Shown piece after piece: positions 1-10,932 of a stretch of DNA of 64,000 bases. This stretch comes from RYN-111 sp963760125 (lineage in GTDB: Bacteria; Actinomycetota; Actinomycetes; Mycobacteriales; SCTD01): positions 1-64,000 of the forward strand of contig CAVXBV010000017.1 of assembly GCA_963760125.1 (NCBI GenBank), given 5' to 3'. Under the pieces are notes generated by a model. That model was given only the letters and a program-made list of their open reading frames with translations, was not told the DNA's origin and did not search any database. Within the stretch, counting starts at the first letter, position 1; each line of letters opens with the position of its first letter. The position numbers and the translations under genes were made by a program.

Positions 1-837
1 GCGTCATCGCCTTTGACGCCTGGCGCTCGCGGACCTGCTCCAGGGGAGCGGACCGGTCCAGGTGGCCCGGGGCGAGCAGGTCGCGCCGGAGGGGATCGAG
101 GAGTACCTCGCGCTCGGTCAGTACCGCCGCAACCCCGGCAACGACCAAGGCGCGCCGCAAGGAGGAGCTCACCGTCGTCGCGACGGCCGTGACCGACCGG
201 CTGACCCAGGGCGGTGGCGACAGCACCGCCCTGCTGCGCGGCCTGGTCGCGGCGATCGGCTCCGGGCATCTGCACGTCGCCACGGACAGACCCGGACCTC
301 GCGCCGATCCTGCGGCGCACCGGGACCGACGGCGGGCTTGCCTCGCGACGAGCGCGCCCTTCGCCTACCCCGTGGTGTTCAACGCCTCCGGCAGCAAGCT
401 GGAGTACTTCCTGGACCGCACGGTGCGGTACGCCGGTGGCTCGTGCTCTGGGAACGTGCGCGCCGCACGACGGTGACCGTGACCTTGCGCAACGAGCGCC
501 CCTGCCCTCGACACGCTGCCGCGGTACGTCACGATCCGGCTGGACGACGGGAAGAAGACCAACAGCCTGGTCGACCGGCTCGGGGTCTCGGTCTACGCCA
601 CGAAGGGCGCCCAGCTCGAGTCGGCGACCCTCGACGGTGACGGACCTCGGCGACAAGCTCAGCACCGACACCGAGGCAGGGCTCCCGGTGTGGCTGACCT
701 ACCTGGACCTGCCGCCGGGCAAGGACCGGGTCCTCGAGCTGCACCTGTTCGAGCCGGCGGCCAAGGGGGCCCCGAGGGTGCTCGAGCAGCCACTCGCCCG
801 TGACCAGCGCTCAACCGTTGATCTCGAGGCGTGCTGA
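1..837 (+). CDS. DUF4012-type protein, 3' part, broken by indels
   Basis: C-terminal part of a DUF4012-type protein; the start lies before the window. Proteins of this family are membrane-anchored, have no assigned biochemical activity, and are often found beside exopolysaccharide genes, as here. The recognisable text is scattered over all three frames: TDRLTQGGGDSTALLRGLV near 190-250, YPVVFNASGSKLEYFLDRTV near 367-425, TVTVTLRN near 475, YVTIRLDDGKKTNSLVDRLG near 524-583, and VWLTYLDLPPGKDRVLEL near 690-740, ending at the TGA at 835-837. At least five single-base indels are needed to join them. The motifs are intact between the breaks, so I read this as one real gene with sequence errors. 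Family assignment is from recalled sequence pattern only. Confidence 0.65.
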
Positions 838-916
838 CATGCGCACCACGAGGACACCCGGTGCGGTGGGACACTGGCAGCACACCCAGGTACGCAGACC
901 AGCAGGAGGGACAGCG

Positions 917-1460
917 GTGATCCGACGGACGTCCACGTCGGTCCTGCTGGCCGTGCTCGCCCTGCTGCTGCTGGGCGGCCCGGCGCAGGCCGGGGCGCGA
1001 GGTGCCGACGCGACGTACCCGCCGGGCCCGCACGCCGTGCTCGGGGTGCTCTCGGAGCAGACGATCCTCGACGGGGCGGAGGTCGTCATGTCCGGCGACG
1101 GCTTCCTCGGCGGGTCGCTCCTGACGGTGACGCTCGACGGCGAGCCGTACTCCACCCTGCGCGCCGAGGCGGGCGGGAGCTTCCAGATCACGGTCCGCAT
1201 CCGCGGCGCAGGCACGCGGCTGCTCGCCGTGTCCGGCAAGGAGCCCGACGGGCGCCAGCGGATCGTTCGCGACCCGGTGACCGTGGTCAGCGCCTCGGAG
1301 TCCCCGGTGCCCACGGCCAGTCCCGACGTCCGCGACCCCGACCGCGAGCCGCAAGGTCAGCACCTCGAGCACCGTCACCTCCCTGCTCGCCGGCCTGGGC
1401 CTGGTCGTGCTGTTCGGTGGGACCCGGCTGCTCCTGCGGGCCCGCAGCGACCGGGCATGA
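917..1460 (+). CDS. Small secreted, C-terminally membrane-anchored protein
   Basis: Protein of about 180 residues with no recognised family. The GTG at 917 is chosen because AGGAGGG (904-910) lies 6 nt upstream and the frame opens straight into a signal peptide (RRTSTSVLLAVLALLLLGG, then PAQAGA). The middle part reads as one Ig-like or carboxypeptidase-regulatory-like beta domain (about residues 45-115: MSGDGFLGGSLLTVTLDGE and GSFQITVRIRG). A proline/serine linker follows. After a one-base frame break near 1352 comes a C-terminal membrane helix (TSLLAGLGLVVLFGGTRLLL) with a basic tail. The stop at 1458-1460 overlaps the ATG of the next gene (ATGA), implying translational coupling. A surface protein of the polysaccharide locus is the likely role; function is unknown. 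Confidence 0.6.
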
Positions 1461-2950
1461 CCTCGATCGCGGCGTCCACGCCTGCCGCGGACCTCGCGCC
1501 GCGGCCCCCCGAGCGGCCCCTGTGGGAGCTCACGCTACGCCGTCTCCCTCGCCGTGCTGGACGCGGTCGTGGTGACCACGACGAGCCTGGTCGCCCTGCT
1601 GCTGAGCTTCGGTGACAGCACAGCCGTCGTGGACGTCCACCAGGCCGGCCAGCTCTCCAGCCTCAGCTACGGCGTCATCGTCGCGGCGGCGACCCCCGTC
1701 TGGATCGCGGTGCTGGGCACCAGCCGGGCCTACGAAGCGCGGTTCCTGGGCTCGGGCTCGGAGGAGTTCAAGCGCATCGCCAACGGCACGATCCGCTTCA
1801 CCGCGCTGCTCACCTTCCTCGCCTTCCTCGTGCAGGCCGACCTGTCGCGCTCCTTCGTCGGGGTCGCCATCCCCCTGGGGCTGGTCGCTGCTGCTGCTCG
1901 AGAGGTACGCCGCCCGCCAGGTCCTGCACGCCCTGCGCCTGCGCGGGAAGTGCCTGCACCGGGCGGTCGCCGTCGGCAGCCTGGAGGAGGTCGAGCTGCT
2001 CGTCCGGACGGTCCAGCGCGAGCCGTACGCCGGCCTGCAGGTCGTCGCGGTGTCCCTGCCCGACTACGAGATGCGCGTCCCGGATCGTCGAGGGCGTGCA
2101 GCTGCTCGGGCCCGCGCGCGACCTGGCCGACCTGCTCGAGCCGCACGGCATCGACACCGTCGCCGTCGCGGGCAGCTCGGCGATGTCGAGCCGCGAGCTG
2201 CGCGAGCTCGCCTGGCAGCTCGAGGGCCGCGGGATCGACCTCGTCGTCGCGCCGGCGCTCACCGACGTCGACGGGCCCGCGCATCCACATCCGCCCGGTC
2301 GCCGGCCTGCCGCTGCTGCACGTCGAGGAGCCGACGTTCGGCGGGGCGCGGCGACTGGTCAAGGCAGCGCATCGACTACCTCGGTGCGCTGGTGCTGCGC
2401 CCTGCTGCTCCTGCTGCCCGTGCCTGGTCATCGCGCTCGCTGGTCAAGCGCGACAGCCAGGGACCGGTGTTCTACCGGCAGGAGCGGGTCGGCAAGGACG
2501 GCAGACCTTCCGGATCTGGAAGTTCCGCACCATGCGGGTGGGCGCCGACGCCGAGCTGCGCGGCGCTCGCGGCGCTCAACGAGCACGACGGCCCGCTGTT
2601 CAAGATGCGCAGCGACCCGCGGGTCACCCGGGTCGGGGCGCGTGCTGCGCAAGTACTCCCTCGACGAGCTGCCGCAGATCCTCAACGTGCTGGCCGGCTC
2701 GATGAGCCTGGTCGGCCCGCGGCCGCCGCTGCGCAGCGAGGTCGACGTCGTACGCCGACCACGTGCACCGCCGGCTGCTGGTCAAGCCCGGCATGACCGG
2801 CCTGTGGCAGGTCTCCGGCCGGTCGGACCTCGACTGGGAGGAGACGGTCCGGCTCGACCTCTACTACGTCGAGAACTGGTCGGTCGCCCTCGACGCCATG
2901 ATCCTGTGGAAGACGGCGTTCGCCGTGGTCAAGGGTCAGGCGCGTACTGA
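1457..2950 (+). CDS. Polyprenyl glycosylphosphotransferase (WbaP/ExoY type)
   Basis: Transfers the first sugar-1-phosphate onto undecaprenyl phosphate, starting repeat-unit assembly at the inner membrane. The N-terminal half has membrane segments (VTTTSLVALLLSFG, YGVIVAAATPVWIAVLGTSR, FTALLTFLAFLVQA) and then a nucleotide-binding-like region. The C-terminal half is the bacterial sugar transferase domain: GPVFYRQERVGKDG near 2462-2503, RIWKFRTMRVGADAELR near 2513-2563, KYSLDELPQILNVLAGSMSL near 2651-2710 followed by VGPRPPL, and VKPGMTGLWQVSGRSDLDW near 2783-2839. The last codons are rescued by a frame change to GSGAY and TGA at 2948-2950. About eight indels break the frame, for example near 1540, 1885, 2083, 2277, 2365, 2505, 2565, 2640 and 2750. 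Corrected length is about 498 residues, normal for the family. Confidence 0.85.
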
Positions 2951-2951
2951 G

Positions 2952-3782
2952 ATGCGTCGCCGAGGTCCCGGTCGTGTGCGTGCTGCACGGGGATCCGGTG
3001 CTGCCGTCGTGGCTGCACGCATGGCCGCTGATCTGCTGCTGATCGTCAACGACCCCGCGCCTGGGCCCTACGCCGACCTGCCGGAGGCGTGGCAGATGCA
3101 TCGCAACAACCGCCCTCAAGGCTTTGCCGCGAACGTCAACAGCGCCCTCGACGTGGTGTGGGCGAACGAGGGACCCGCCGCGGTGGTCTGCCTCAACTTC
3201 GATCTCGAGATGGACCCGGAGCGACTCAGCGGCTGGTCGTGGCGCTCCTCGCTGACGACAGGGCCCTGGCGGGAGCGGTTCTCACCCGCCGCCGGGCGGC
3301 CGGCCTTCAGCGTGGGTGCGCCACCGACCCGTGAAGGAATTGACCCGCGCCGCGGGACTACGGCGCGGTCGCCCGCAGCGGGCCGTCCGAGCGTGCTGCG
3401 CGGGTGCCGGCATGGCAGAGGCGGAACGCTCTGCAGGGGAGGGAGTCGGCGCGCTTCCCGAGGAGTACCTGCCCTGGACGTGCGTCGCCATGCGCCGCGA
3501 GGCCTGGGTGGACGTGGGCCAGCTCGATGAGCGCTTCGTGATGTACGCCGAGGACATCGACTGGGGTCGCCGCGCCGACCAGTCGGGGTGGGGGGCGTGC
3601 CTGGTCGACGTCGGCAGCGTCGTCCACGCCGAGCGGGCCACCCGCAGTCCCGGACCGACGAGGTGTACGAGCAGAGCCACGCCCGGTTCCACGACAAGTG
3701 GGGGCGGCAGGACCACGCCCGGTGGCAGCGACGGGGACAGCGGCTCAAGGGCGTGCTGGCGACGCGCTGGCTCGGTCGGTAG
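2952..3782 (+). CDS. Family 2 glycosyltransferase, frame-broken
   Basis: Glycosyltransferase of the GT2 (GT-A fold) type, probably adding a sugar to the lipid-linked repeat unit in the cytoplasm. The ATG at 2952 follows the previous stop by one base. Visible text includes VPVVCVLHGDPVLPSWL at the start, HRNNRPQGFAANVNSALDVV near 3100-3160, a DxD-like site (LNFDLEMDPE near 3193-3222), and the acceptor-side region LPWTCVAMRREAWVDVGQLD near 3470-3530 followed by FVMYAEDIDWGRRA (3536-3577), typical of rhamnosyltransferase-like GT2 enzymes. Several single-base indels (near 2956, 3240-3460, 3645) split the frame; the stop is the TAG at 3780-3782. The donor sugar cannot be told from sequence. Confidence 0.75.
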
Positions 3783-3794
3783 GGGGAACGGCAC

Positions 3795-3800
3795 TACTAT
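3795..3800 (+). promoter_or_regulatory. Candidate -10 box (TACTAT) of a leaderless promoter
   Basis: TACTAT matches the actinobacterial TAnnnT -10 element and lies 8 nt before the ATG at 3809. No ribosome binding site is present just upstream of that ATG, so transcription would begin at or next to the start codon, giving a leaderless mRNA. The same arrangement recurs before wzm at 14277-14282. No convincing -35 box was seen. Confidence 0.45.
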
Positions 3801-3808
3801 CGAGCCCA

Positions 3809-5065
3809 ATGTCCAGGATGAGGTTCGCGGGGTGGGTGCTCGTCCTGGGGATGCTGCTCGGCACCTCGGGCTGCGGCCGCATCGAGAAGGTCCTGACCTT
3901 CGGCGTGACCGCACAAGGCATCGACCGTTCGGTCGTGCTCGACCCGCCGGGTCGGGCCAAGAAGGCCTCGTGCGTCGGCAAGCTCGTCAACGATGACCTG
4001 CTCGCCCCGCCGCCCTCCCTCCCGACGCTCGACGACAGCTCCTGGCTCCGCGGGCGCGCGCAGCCGGGCTACTCCGTCTACCTCGGCTGGGTCGTCGCCG
4101 AGGACACCCGACTCCAGGACCTGCGTGAGGTGCTCGTCCAGGACGGGCTGAGCAGGGGCTACGAGGTGGACGCCAGCCCCTGGCGCGATCGGGTCCTGAC
4201 GATCAGGTACGGCGGGCGAGCCGACGTCACGCTGTCGGTGCAGCCGTACTGCAGGGGCAGGCTGGCGCTGCGCTACGTCGTGGGTGCCGTCGACAGCGCC
4301 CCGGTGGCGCTGCCGGACCCGCCGACAGCGAAGAGCCGACCGTGTCCCGAGCTCGAACGGCCCGAGCAGGTGAGCCGCGAACAGGCCCTGCTGCCGCTGC
4401 CGCCGGCAGCCGTGCCGCTCCTGGTGGGCGCCGACGGCGACGCGGTCGCCTTCACCGCAGTCGCCCCTGGCACGGACCTCGAGGACGCTCGCGACGCGCT
4501 GGTGCCTCGCCTGGTGGACGCGGGCTACGTCGTCGCTGCGCCCGTCAGCCGAGGGCCACGGTCGCAGGCTGCCCTGGTGGGCCGGCACACCGGCGCCCTC
4601 ACCGTCCAGCCGTGGTGCCGTGGCCAGCTGGTCGTGCGCTACCTGCTCACCCCCTACGTCGATCCGGGATACGAGGCGGGCCGCAGCAAGCGCCCGTGCG
4701 CCGGGAGGGACGCCGTGGAGACGCCCGCAGACTCCCTGCCGGCGTGGCTGACCTACCCGGGCCAGCAGGTGGTGGCCGAGCGCACCGCCACGAGCTTCCA
4801 GGCGTGGACGGCCCGGCGGACAGCGATCACCGTAACCGGCCTGTCGCGAGGTCCTGGCGCGCTGACCCCTGTGCTGTCCGCATCCCGCCAAGCCCTCGAC
4901 GAGGTCACTCTCGCGCTGACGACCGGTGGGGTGCGCAAGGTCCCCGTCGCGGGCCCCGTCGACCTGGCAGCAGCCGGACTCAGCGCTCCTCCGGACACCG
5001 CCCTGCTGGCGGTCGCCCCTGTCTGCCTGAACACCGTCGCCGAGACCTATGTGGTCGTCCGGTGA
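3809..5065 (+). CDS. Lipoprotein with three Cys-containing modules, unknown function
   Basis: One of the few intact genes in the first 20 kb (418 residues). The start at 3809 gives a lipoprotein signal: basic SRMR, hydrophobic GWVLVLGMLLG, lipobox GTSGC with Cys at residue 22. The mature protein seems to contain three diverged copies of one module, each closing on a Val-x-Pro-x-Cys strand: VQPYCRGRLALRYVV near residue 144, VQPWCRGQLVVRYLL near 265, and VAPVC near 402. No catalytic motif was recognised. The stop overlaps the GTG of the next gene (GTGA), so it is coupled to the Wzy-like gene. A periplasmic or surface accessory of polysaccharide assembly is a context-based inference only. Confidence 0.8.
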   Translation: MSRMRFAGWVLVLGMLLGTSGCGRIEKVLTFGVTAQGIDRSVVLDPPGRAKKASCVGKLVNDDLLAPPPSLPTLDDSSWLRGRAQPGYSVYLGWVVAEDTRLQDLREVLVQDGLSRGYEVDASPWRDRVLTIRYGGRADVTLSVQPYCRGRLALRYVVGAVDSAPVALPDPPTAKSRPCPELERPEQVSREQALLPLPPAAVPLLVGADGDAVAFTAVAPGTDLEDARDALVPRLVDAGYVVAAPVSRGPRSQAALVGRHTGALTVQPWCRGQLVVRYLLTPYVDPGYEAGRSKRPCAGRDAVETPADSLPAWLTYPGQQVVAERTATSFQAWTARRTAITVTGLSRGPGALTPVLSASRQALDEVTLALTTGGVRKVPVAGPVDLAAAGLSAPPDTALLAVAPVCLNTVAETYVVVR

Positions 5066-6366
5066 CCGCGACCGTGCCTGACCTCGTGCTCGAGGGCGGG
5101 ACCGCACCCGTCGTCCGGCAACGCGAGGTGCTGCCCCGATGGAGCATCGGCGGTGGCTACCTGGTGCTGTGGCTGCTCGGAGCCGGCTTCCTCTGGCTGC
5201 CGCTGGCCGCCGCCCGGGTGGCGCTGGTCCGCCGCTGGCGGCTGCCCAACGGACTGGTGATCGCCGGCGCGGTGGTGCTGCCGCTGGCCGTCAGCCTGGC
5301 CCTGGCCGCCGTCCGAGGGGCGCCGCCCAGTCGTCTGATCGCCGGGGTCTTCCTGCTGGTCCCCTGGGTGCTGCTCGCCCTCGCGTCCGCCACCACCTGG
5401 ACCGCGCAGGACGTGCGTGCGCTCACCCGCGGGCTGGTTGACCTGGTGCTGCTCCAGGGCGCGCTGGTGGCGCTCGCCCAGGTGCTCTACCCGCGCTTTG
5501 CCGATCTCGTGCTGCCGCTGGGCCGACTCCTGCCGGAGTCCGTGGGGCGCACGCCGCCACTGGACACGTGGACAGTGGCGCACCTCGCGTTCCCTGACTT
5601 CTACGGCGGCGTCGTGATCCGCACGGGAGGCATGTTCGGCAACCCCACCTGGGCAGGCGCACTGGCCGCGGGCGGGGTGCTGTGCCTGGTGTGCCGTCCC
5701 CGGGACCACGTGACGCGGGCACCCTGGACCTGGGCCTACGCCGTCGCTGCCGCCGCCGCGGCCGCGGTCACGCTCCGGTACGCCTACTCGCGCAACGACG
5801 TCCTCGGCCTGGCTCTCGGGTTGGCGGCAGCAGGAGTCCTCGCGGGCCTGCTGCGGCTGCGACGCCGTACCCGTCTGGCGGTGGTGTCTGCGGGCGCCGT
5901 GATCGCCGCGCTCTCGGCCGTCGTGCTGGATCTCGGCTACCTGTTCCGGCAGTTCAACGCCCCCCGCGCCGGCAGTCTCGATGCCCGACAGGAGATCTAC
6001 GTCCAGACGCTGCGGGAGATCCACCAGCACTCCCTGCTGCTCGGGAGCGGGATCAAGGGGGAGGGCGTCGACCTCGTCGCGAGCCTCGGCACGCACAGCA
6101 CCTACCTCGGGCTGGTCTACCGCGGCGGCTGGCTCGCCTTCTGGGCCTTCGTGCTCTACCTGCTCGCAACGTTCGTCCTGGCGTGCCTGCGGCGCAGCCC
6201 GCTGGCTGCCGGTCTCGTGGTCTTCACCTTTGTCTGGTGCACCGCGAGGACCTCGACACCGGGCACCTCGTCCCGGTGCTGCTGCTGCTGACCACGGCGT
6301 TGGTCCAGCGCACCCGTCCGCCGCCCTGCCTGGCGGCGAGCGACAGCCTGGCGGACGAGCTGGTGA
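5062..6366 (+). CDS. O-antigen ligase/Wzy-like polymerase
   Basis: Polytopic membrane protein resembling O-antigen ligases and Wzy polymerases, which join lipid-linked glycan units on the outer face of the membrane. About ten hydrophobic segments are visible, beginning at GGGYLVLWLLGAGFLWLPLA and ending with GWLAFWAFVLYLLATFVLAC. The large loop carries YSRNDVLGLALGLAAAG and later GSGIKGEGVDL and THSTYLGLVYRGG, the usual Wzy_C arrangement. GTG at 5062 overlaps the lipoprotein stop. The frame is intact to about 6240, where a one-base shift is needed to continue as REDLDTGHLVPVLLLLTTAL; the true stop is probably near 6366 but is uncertain because of the indels. Confidence 0.8.
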
Positions 6367-7050
6367 CCAGGTACGCGGAGCGTCGGCCGACGTCGATCAC
6401 CTGGCTCAACCACTTCTCGGCCCTGCGCTGCGAGCGAGCAGACCTTCGCACGCACGGCTGACGTTGATCGGCGTGGACGGGAACGGCCTGCGTTGGCTGC
6501 TGTCGGAGCGCCTCCGCGGACCAGCGCTGACCTCGTCCTGCCGCTGGTCCTCCCGCGCCTGACCGGGGCACGTGTCGCCTTGCTCGGCGGCACCACGAGC
6601 GGCCTGCAGTCGCGCGTCGCCAAGGTCGAGACCATGGTGGGTGCTAACGCGAAGGTGGTCGGTGCGCTGGATGGGTACGCCGGGCTGCTGCGCGGTCAGG
6701 CGCTCCGCGCGTGGGTCACCGAGACCGGCGCCGACGTGGTGCTGATCGCCCTCGGTGCGCCGCTGCAGGAGCAGGTGGCCCTCGAGCTCCAGGACGTGCC
6801 GGGGCTGGTTCTCGTCTCCACGTGTGGCGGGCTGCTCGACCAGCTGGTGCGCGGCGGCTACTACCCCCGTTGGGCCTATCCCCTCGGGATCAACTGGATC
6901 GTCCGCCTGGCGCGGGAGCCGCGGCGCCTGTGGAAGCGCTACAGCTGGTACGTCGTCCTCGCCATCAGCCACCAGGTGCGGCTCCGTCGTTGGATCAGTG
7001 CGCAGCCGGGGTACCCGCGCTGCGCCAAGGTGTGCGCCGAGACCTCGTGA
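6363..7050 (+). CDS. GT26 (WecG/TagA/CpsF) glycosyltransferase
   Basis: Member of the WecG/TagA/CpsF family, which adds the second sugar (for example N-acetylmannosamine) to undecaprenyl-linked acceptors. From about 6540 the frame is clean: LTGARVALLGGTTSGLQSRV, then VVLIALGAPLQEQVALELQD near 6738-6797, CGGLLDQLVRGGYYPRWAYP, and the C-terminal LGINWIVRLAREPRRLWKRY with basic SHQVRLRRW, typical of the family. The N-terminal ITWLNHFSALRCERADLRTHG-like text sits in another frame, so one or two indels lie near 6450-6540. The GTG at 6363 is the best start I can offer and overlaps the likely wzy stop. Its stop (7048-7050) overlaps the next GTG. Confidence 0.78.
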
Positions 7051-7874
7051 CCGACGTCGACGTCCTCATCGTCAACTACGGGACGGCGGACCTGGTGCAC
7101 GCCGCCGCGGCGTGCGTCCAGGGTCCCGGTGTGCGGCTCGCAACTGGGACAACAGCGGTGAGCTGCTCGCGCAGGCCGGTGACTTGACCGTTCGGGGGAC
7201 GGGACCAACACCTAGTTCGCGGCGGCCAACAACGCGCTCTACGCCCGCGGGCTCCGTGGAGCGTCCTGCTGCTCAACCCGGACGTCGAGCTCAGCATGGC
7301 GGGTTGAAGCAGCTGGTGACCTTCCTCGACGCTCATCCGGACGCTGGGGGGTCGCTCCACGACTGCAGTATGCGGACGGCAGCGATCAGCGCTACCTGCA
7401 CGCCTTGCCGACCCTGTCGTCGCTGCTGGCCGACCGCCTTCCGTCCTACGGCCGCTCCTGCCGCGCGCCCACCGCCCTTACCTTCAGCTGGACGTGGACC
7501 TGCCGGCCACTCAGGTGGTGGAGCAGCCACCCGCGGCCTGTCTGCTGGTGCGGCGGGAAGCCGTCGGCGAGCGGCTGTTCGACCCGCAGTACCGACTGTT
7601 CTTCAACGACACCGACCTCGCCCGCCGCCTTAACCAGGGCGGCGCTGCTGGTACGTCGGGACGTGACGGCTCGGCACGTGCGGGCGGAGTCGTTCGCTCG
7701 CTTGCCGCGGGGTTCGGTGTCGCGCGGGAGTACGACCGGGCCCTGCTGCGCTACGCCCGGCGTCACGTGCGCGGATGGTGGCTGCTCGTGCCCGTGGTCG
7801 GAGGGCGACGCGTCTCGCGGCTGCTGGACGCGGTGCGACGCCGGGCCGTTTGTCCGTGCGCGTCGGCGTGGTGA
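7047..7874 (+). CDS. Family 2 glycosyltransferase, heavily frame-broken
   Basis: GT2 enzyme beginning at GTG 7047 (GTGA overlap) with DVDVLIVNYGTADLVHAAAA, the standard GT-A first strand. Scattered downstream text fits the family: FAAANNALYARG near 7217-7252, VLLLNPDVELSMAGLKQLV near 7263-7317 (DxD-like metal site in NPDVE), the acceptor region ACLLVRREAVGERLFDPQYR near 7536-7594 with LFFNDTDLARRL (7598-7633), and a C-terminal RYARRHVRGWWLLVPVV. At least six indels occur between 7130 and 7850. The end is approximate because the next gene starts at 7856 in a different frame. Rhamnosyltransferase-like specificity is possible but unproven. Confidence 0.68.
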
Positions 7875-8758
7875 TGACCACGTTCCAGGGTGCGCGGTGG
7901 GTCGGCGAGCAGGTCGCCAGCATCCCCGCGCAGACCCGGCCCGTGGACGAGGTTCTCGTGTACGACGACGGCAGCACCGACGGCACCGTCGACGTGGTGC
8001 GCGCGGCTGGCTGAGGTCACCGTCAACCCGGTCCGCCTCGGGACGGTCCGCAACGTGGAGCAGGGCCTGCGGGCGTGGACGGCGGACGTCGTGCTGCTCG
8101 CCGACCAGGACGACGTGTGGCAGCCGGAGCGGGTGGAGCGGGTCGCGGCCGCCGCGGGACGGGGGCTGCTGTTCCACGACGCCGGCGTCATCGATGCACG
8201 GGCGAGCCCACGGGGCGACGCTCTGGGAGACGGTCGGTCTGAACCCGGAGCGGGCAGCGCGGATGGAACGATCCGCTCGGGGTTCTGCTCGAGGGCAACC
8301 CCGTCACCGGCGCCACGGTCGCGGTCCCCCGGGCCCTGCTGGAGCTGGCGCTCCCGCTGCCGCACGGGGGTGGCACGACGACTGGCTGGCGCTGGTCGCC
8401 GCCGCGGAAGGGCTCGGCGTCGGGCTGGCCGAGCCCATGTCGACTACCGCGTGCACGACACCAACGCCGCTGGTCTGCCCCCGACCGGCCTGCGGGGACG
8501 GCTCGCGCGGGACCGGCGGCGCGGCGACAGCGGGCGGAGCTCCTGGCGATGCTGGGGGAGCTGAGCCGCGCCTCTGCCGGACCCCCGAGCCCGCGTCGCG
8601 GAGGCACCGCCACCTGTCCCTCCGGCAGGCGCTGCCTGCCGGCCGCCGTCGCGGGCCGTCGCGGTCGCGCTGCACCTGCTCCGGAGGGCAGCTACGCCGC
8701 GTACGGCGGCGGCTGGCGCACCGCCGTCGTCGACGTGCTGGAGCCGCGCCGCGACTAG
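7856..8758 (+). CDS. Family 2 glycosyltransferase (LADQDDVW type)
   Basis: GT2 enzyme starting at GTG 7856 with VRVGVVMTTFQGARWVGEQV. It carries YDDGSTDGTVDVVR near 7961-8002 and VVLLADQDDVWQPERVERV near 8087-8143; LADQDDVW is the metal/nucleotide site of the dTDP-rhamnose and galactofuranose GT2 group. Later text (LWETVGLNPERAARM, NPVTGATVAVPRALLELAL, HDDWLALVAAAEGLGV and DYRVHDTNAAGL) is the usual acceptor half, and the protein ends with GGGWRTAVVDVLEPRRD at 8756-8758. At least five single-base indels break it (near 8010, 8200, 8270, 8365, 8440, 8530). Rhamnosyl transfer fits the RgpF neighbour but is inference. Confidence 0.75.
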
Positions 8759-8767
8759 CCTGGGGCG

Positions 8768-10890
8768 GTGCCCGAGGACCGACCCCCGAGCGCGGCACGC
8801 CGCGCTCGAGCAGGAGAACGACGAGCTGCGGCTGCGGCTTGCCGTGCTCGAGGAGGCGATGGACAAGTACCGCCTGCAGATGGTCGGGGTCTACACCTCC
8901 CTGTCCTGGCGCGTCACGCATCCGGTGCGGCAGGCGGTCGCCGCCGCGCGCGGCACCCGCGCGGCGGGACAAGGCCCTGCCCACGCGATGGCGCACGCTC
9001 ACCACGTCCACGACGGGGCTGTTCCCCCCGACCTCGCCCTCCCCGTGGGTCGACAGCCCCGGTGGTGGGCCGGCCGCTGCGCCCCGGTGCCTGCCCGCCG
9101 ACGCGCACGGCGCCTGCCGGCCGCGCGCGGGTCCTCGTCGTCGCGCACGTCTACTACCCCGAGATCTGGCCCGACATCGAGGGGCGGCTCGCCGCATCCC
9201 CGAGGCCTTCGACCTCGTCGTGACCCTCGTCCGGGGCAAGGCGGACGGGCTCGCGAGCGCATCCTGCGCGATCCCCGCAGGCCCGCGTCCTCGTGGTCGA
9301 CAACCACGGCCGTGACCTCTGGCCGCTGGTGGGCTGGCCAACCAGGGCTGGTTCGAGGACTACGACGCCGTCCTAAAGGTGCACACCAAGCGCAGCCCGC
9401 ACCGGGTCGACGGCGACGCCTGGCGGCTCGGGATGCTCGACGGCCTGTTGCCCACCCGGCGGGGGTCGCACGCGCTCGAGCTGCTGCGCTCAGACCCGAC
9501 GGCGGGGTGATTGCCCTGCAGGGTCGCTCGCGGGCCCCGAGTTCTGGGGCTCCAACCGCACGTCGTCGAGGCGCTGGCGAGCCGGCTCCCGCTGGCCTTC
9601 GACCCGGACGCCCTGCGCTACCCGGCTGGGTCGATGTACTGGCCCGCGCCTTCCTGCTCGACCGGCTCGCCGACCTCGCCTGACCGTCGACGACTTCGCC
9701 GTGGAGGCCAACCAGCTGGACGCGACGACCGCGCACGGTCTGGAGCGGTTCCTCGGCGTCATGAGCACGCGCCGCGGGCCTTGACCGGTGGAGACCGGCA
9801 GCGTCGCGCAGCGGCTGCACGCTGTACGCGCGCGCCGCGTGCCGGGCCGCGCGCCTGGCGTTCTACCTCCCGCAGTTCCACCCGATCCCGGAGAACGACG
9901 CGTGGTGGGGCGAGGGCTTCACGGAGTGGACCAACGTCGCGCGGGCCCGCCGCCCTGTACGACGGCCACCGCCATCCGTGGGAGCCCGGCGAGCTCGGCC
10001 GCTACGACCTCACCGATCCGGAGGTCCTGCGCGGCAGGCCGCGCTCGCCGCGCACACGGCGTGGACGGGTTCGTCCTCTACCACTACTGGTTCGACGGCA
10101 CGGCTGCTGCGCCGACCGCTCGACAACCTGCTCGCCGACCCCACCATCGAGCTGCCGTTCGCGCTGTGCTGGGCCAACGAGAACTGGACCCGGACGTGGG
10201 ACGGGCTCGACCAGGACGTCCTCATCGCGCAGACGTACAGCGAGGTTGGGCCGACGGCTTCTACGAGGACGTGTTGCCGGCCCTGCGTGACCCGCGGTAC
10301 CTGCGGGTGCAGGGTCGCCCCTGCTGGTGGTCTACCGGATCGGTCAGGTGCCCGACGCCGCGCGCGGTCGCGAGGGTGGCGGCGACGGGCCGAGCGGGAC
10401 GGCCTCGGGGGGCTGCACGTCCTGGGGGTGGTGCCGTCCGCGGAGTTCGAGGGCGTCGACGCCGGAGCGGCCGCGGCCTGGACGGGCTGGTGCGGTTCCC
10501 GCCGGGCTCGGGCCTCGGGCTGCAGCAGCTGCTCCCTGACGGCTACGTCCAGGGGCCGACCGGTGCCGTCTACTCCTACGAGACCGCGGTCGAGCACGCC
10601 GACCTCTCCACCCGCAGCGCTCAGGGCCTGCGGATCCACCCCGGAGTGATGCCCGGGTGGGACAACACCGCACGCCGGGCGGGCCGGCGTACGCGTTCCA
10701 CGGCGCCAACCCGCTGACCTTCCGGCGTTGGCTGGCCCGCGCCCAGCGGGCGGCCGCCGCCGCCGGCCCCGACCCGCTGGTGTTCATCAACGCGTGGAAC
10801 GAGTGGGCCGAGGGCGCGGTCCTCGAGCCGGACGCCCGCTTCGGTCGTGCCCGGTTGCGGGCCGTCGCGACGTTTCCGCGCACTGGCTGA
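8768..10890 (+). CDS. RgpF-like rhamnan synthesis plus WbsX (GH99-like) protein
   Basis: Starts at GTG 8768 with a short coiled coil (ALEQENDELRLRLAVLEEAM) and the SLSWRVTHPVRQAV motif common ahead of bacterial glycan enzymes. The first module (about 9120-9780) is RgpF-like: VYYPEIWPDIEGRL, EAFDLVVTLVRGKADG, DNHGRDLWPLVG, VLKVHTKRSPHRVDGD. The second (about 9860-10890) is WbsX/GH99-like: AFYLPQFHPIPENDAWWGEG, FTEWTNVARAR, CWANENWTRTWDGLDQDVLI, PGWDNTARR and FINAWNEWAEGAVLEPD. One frame runs from the end of module one (after an indel near 9780) into FYLPQF, so a single fused polypeptide is likely, though two genes cannot be excluded. A dozen or so indels interrupt it. Role: side-chain or rhamnan assembly, by family. 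Confidence 0.72.
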
Positions 10891-10932
10891 TAGCCGTCAA
10901 CGGGTGACTGTCGACATGATCGTCGCTAGGCC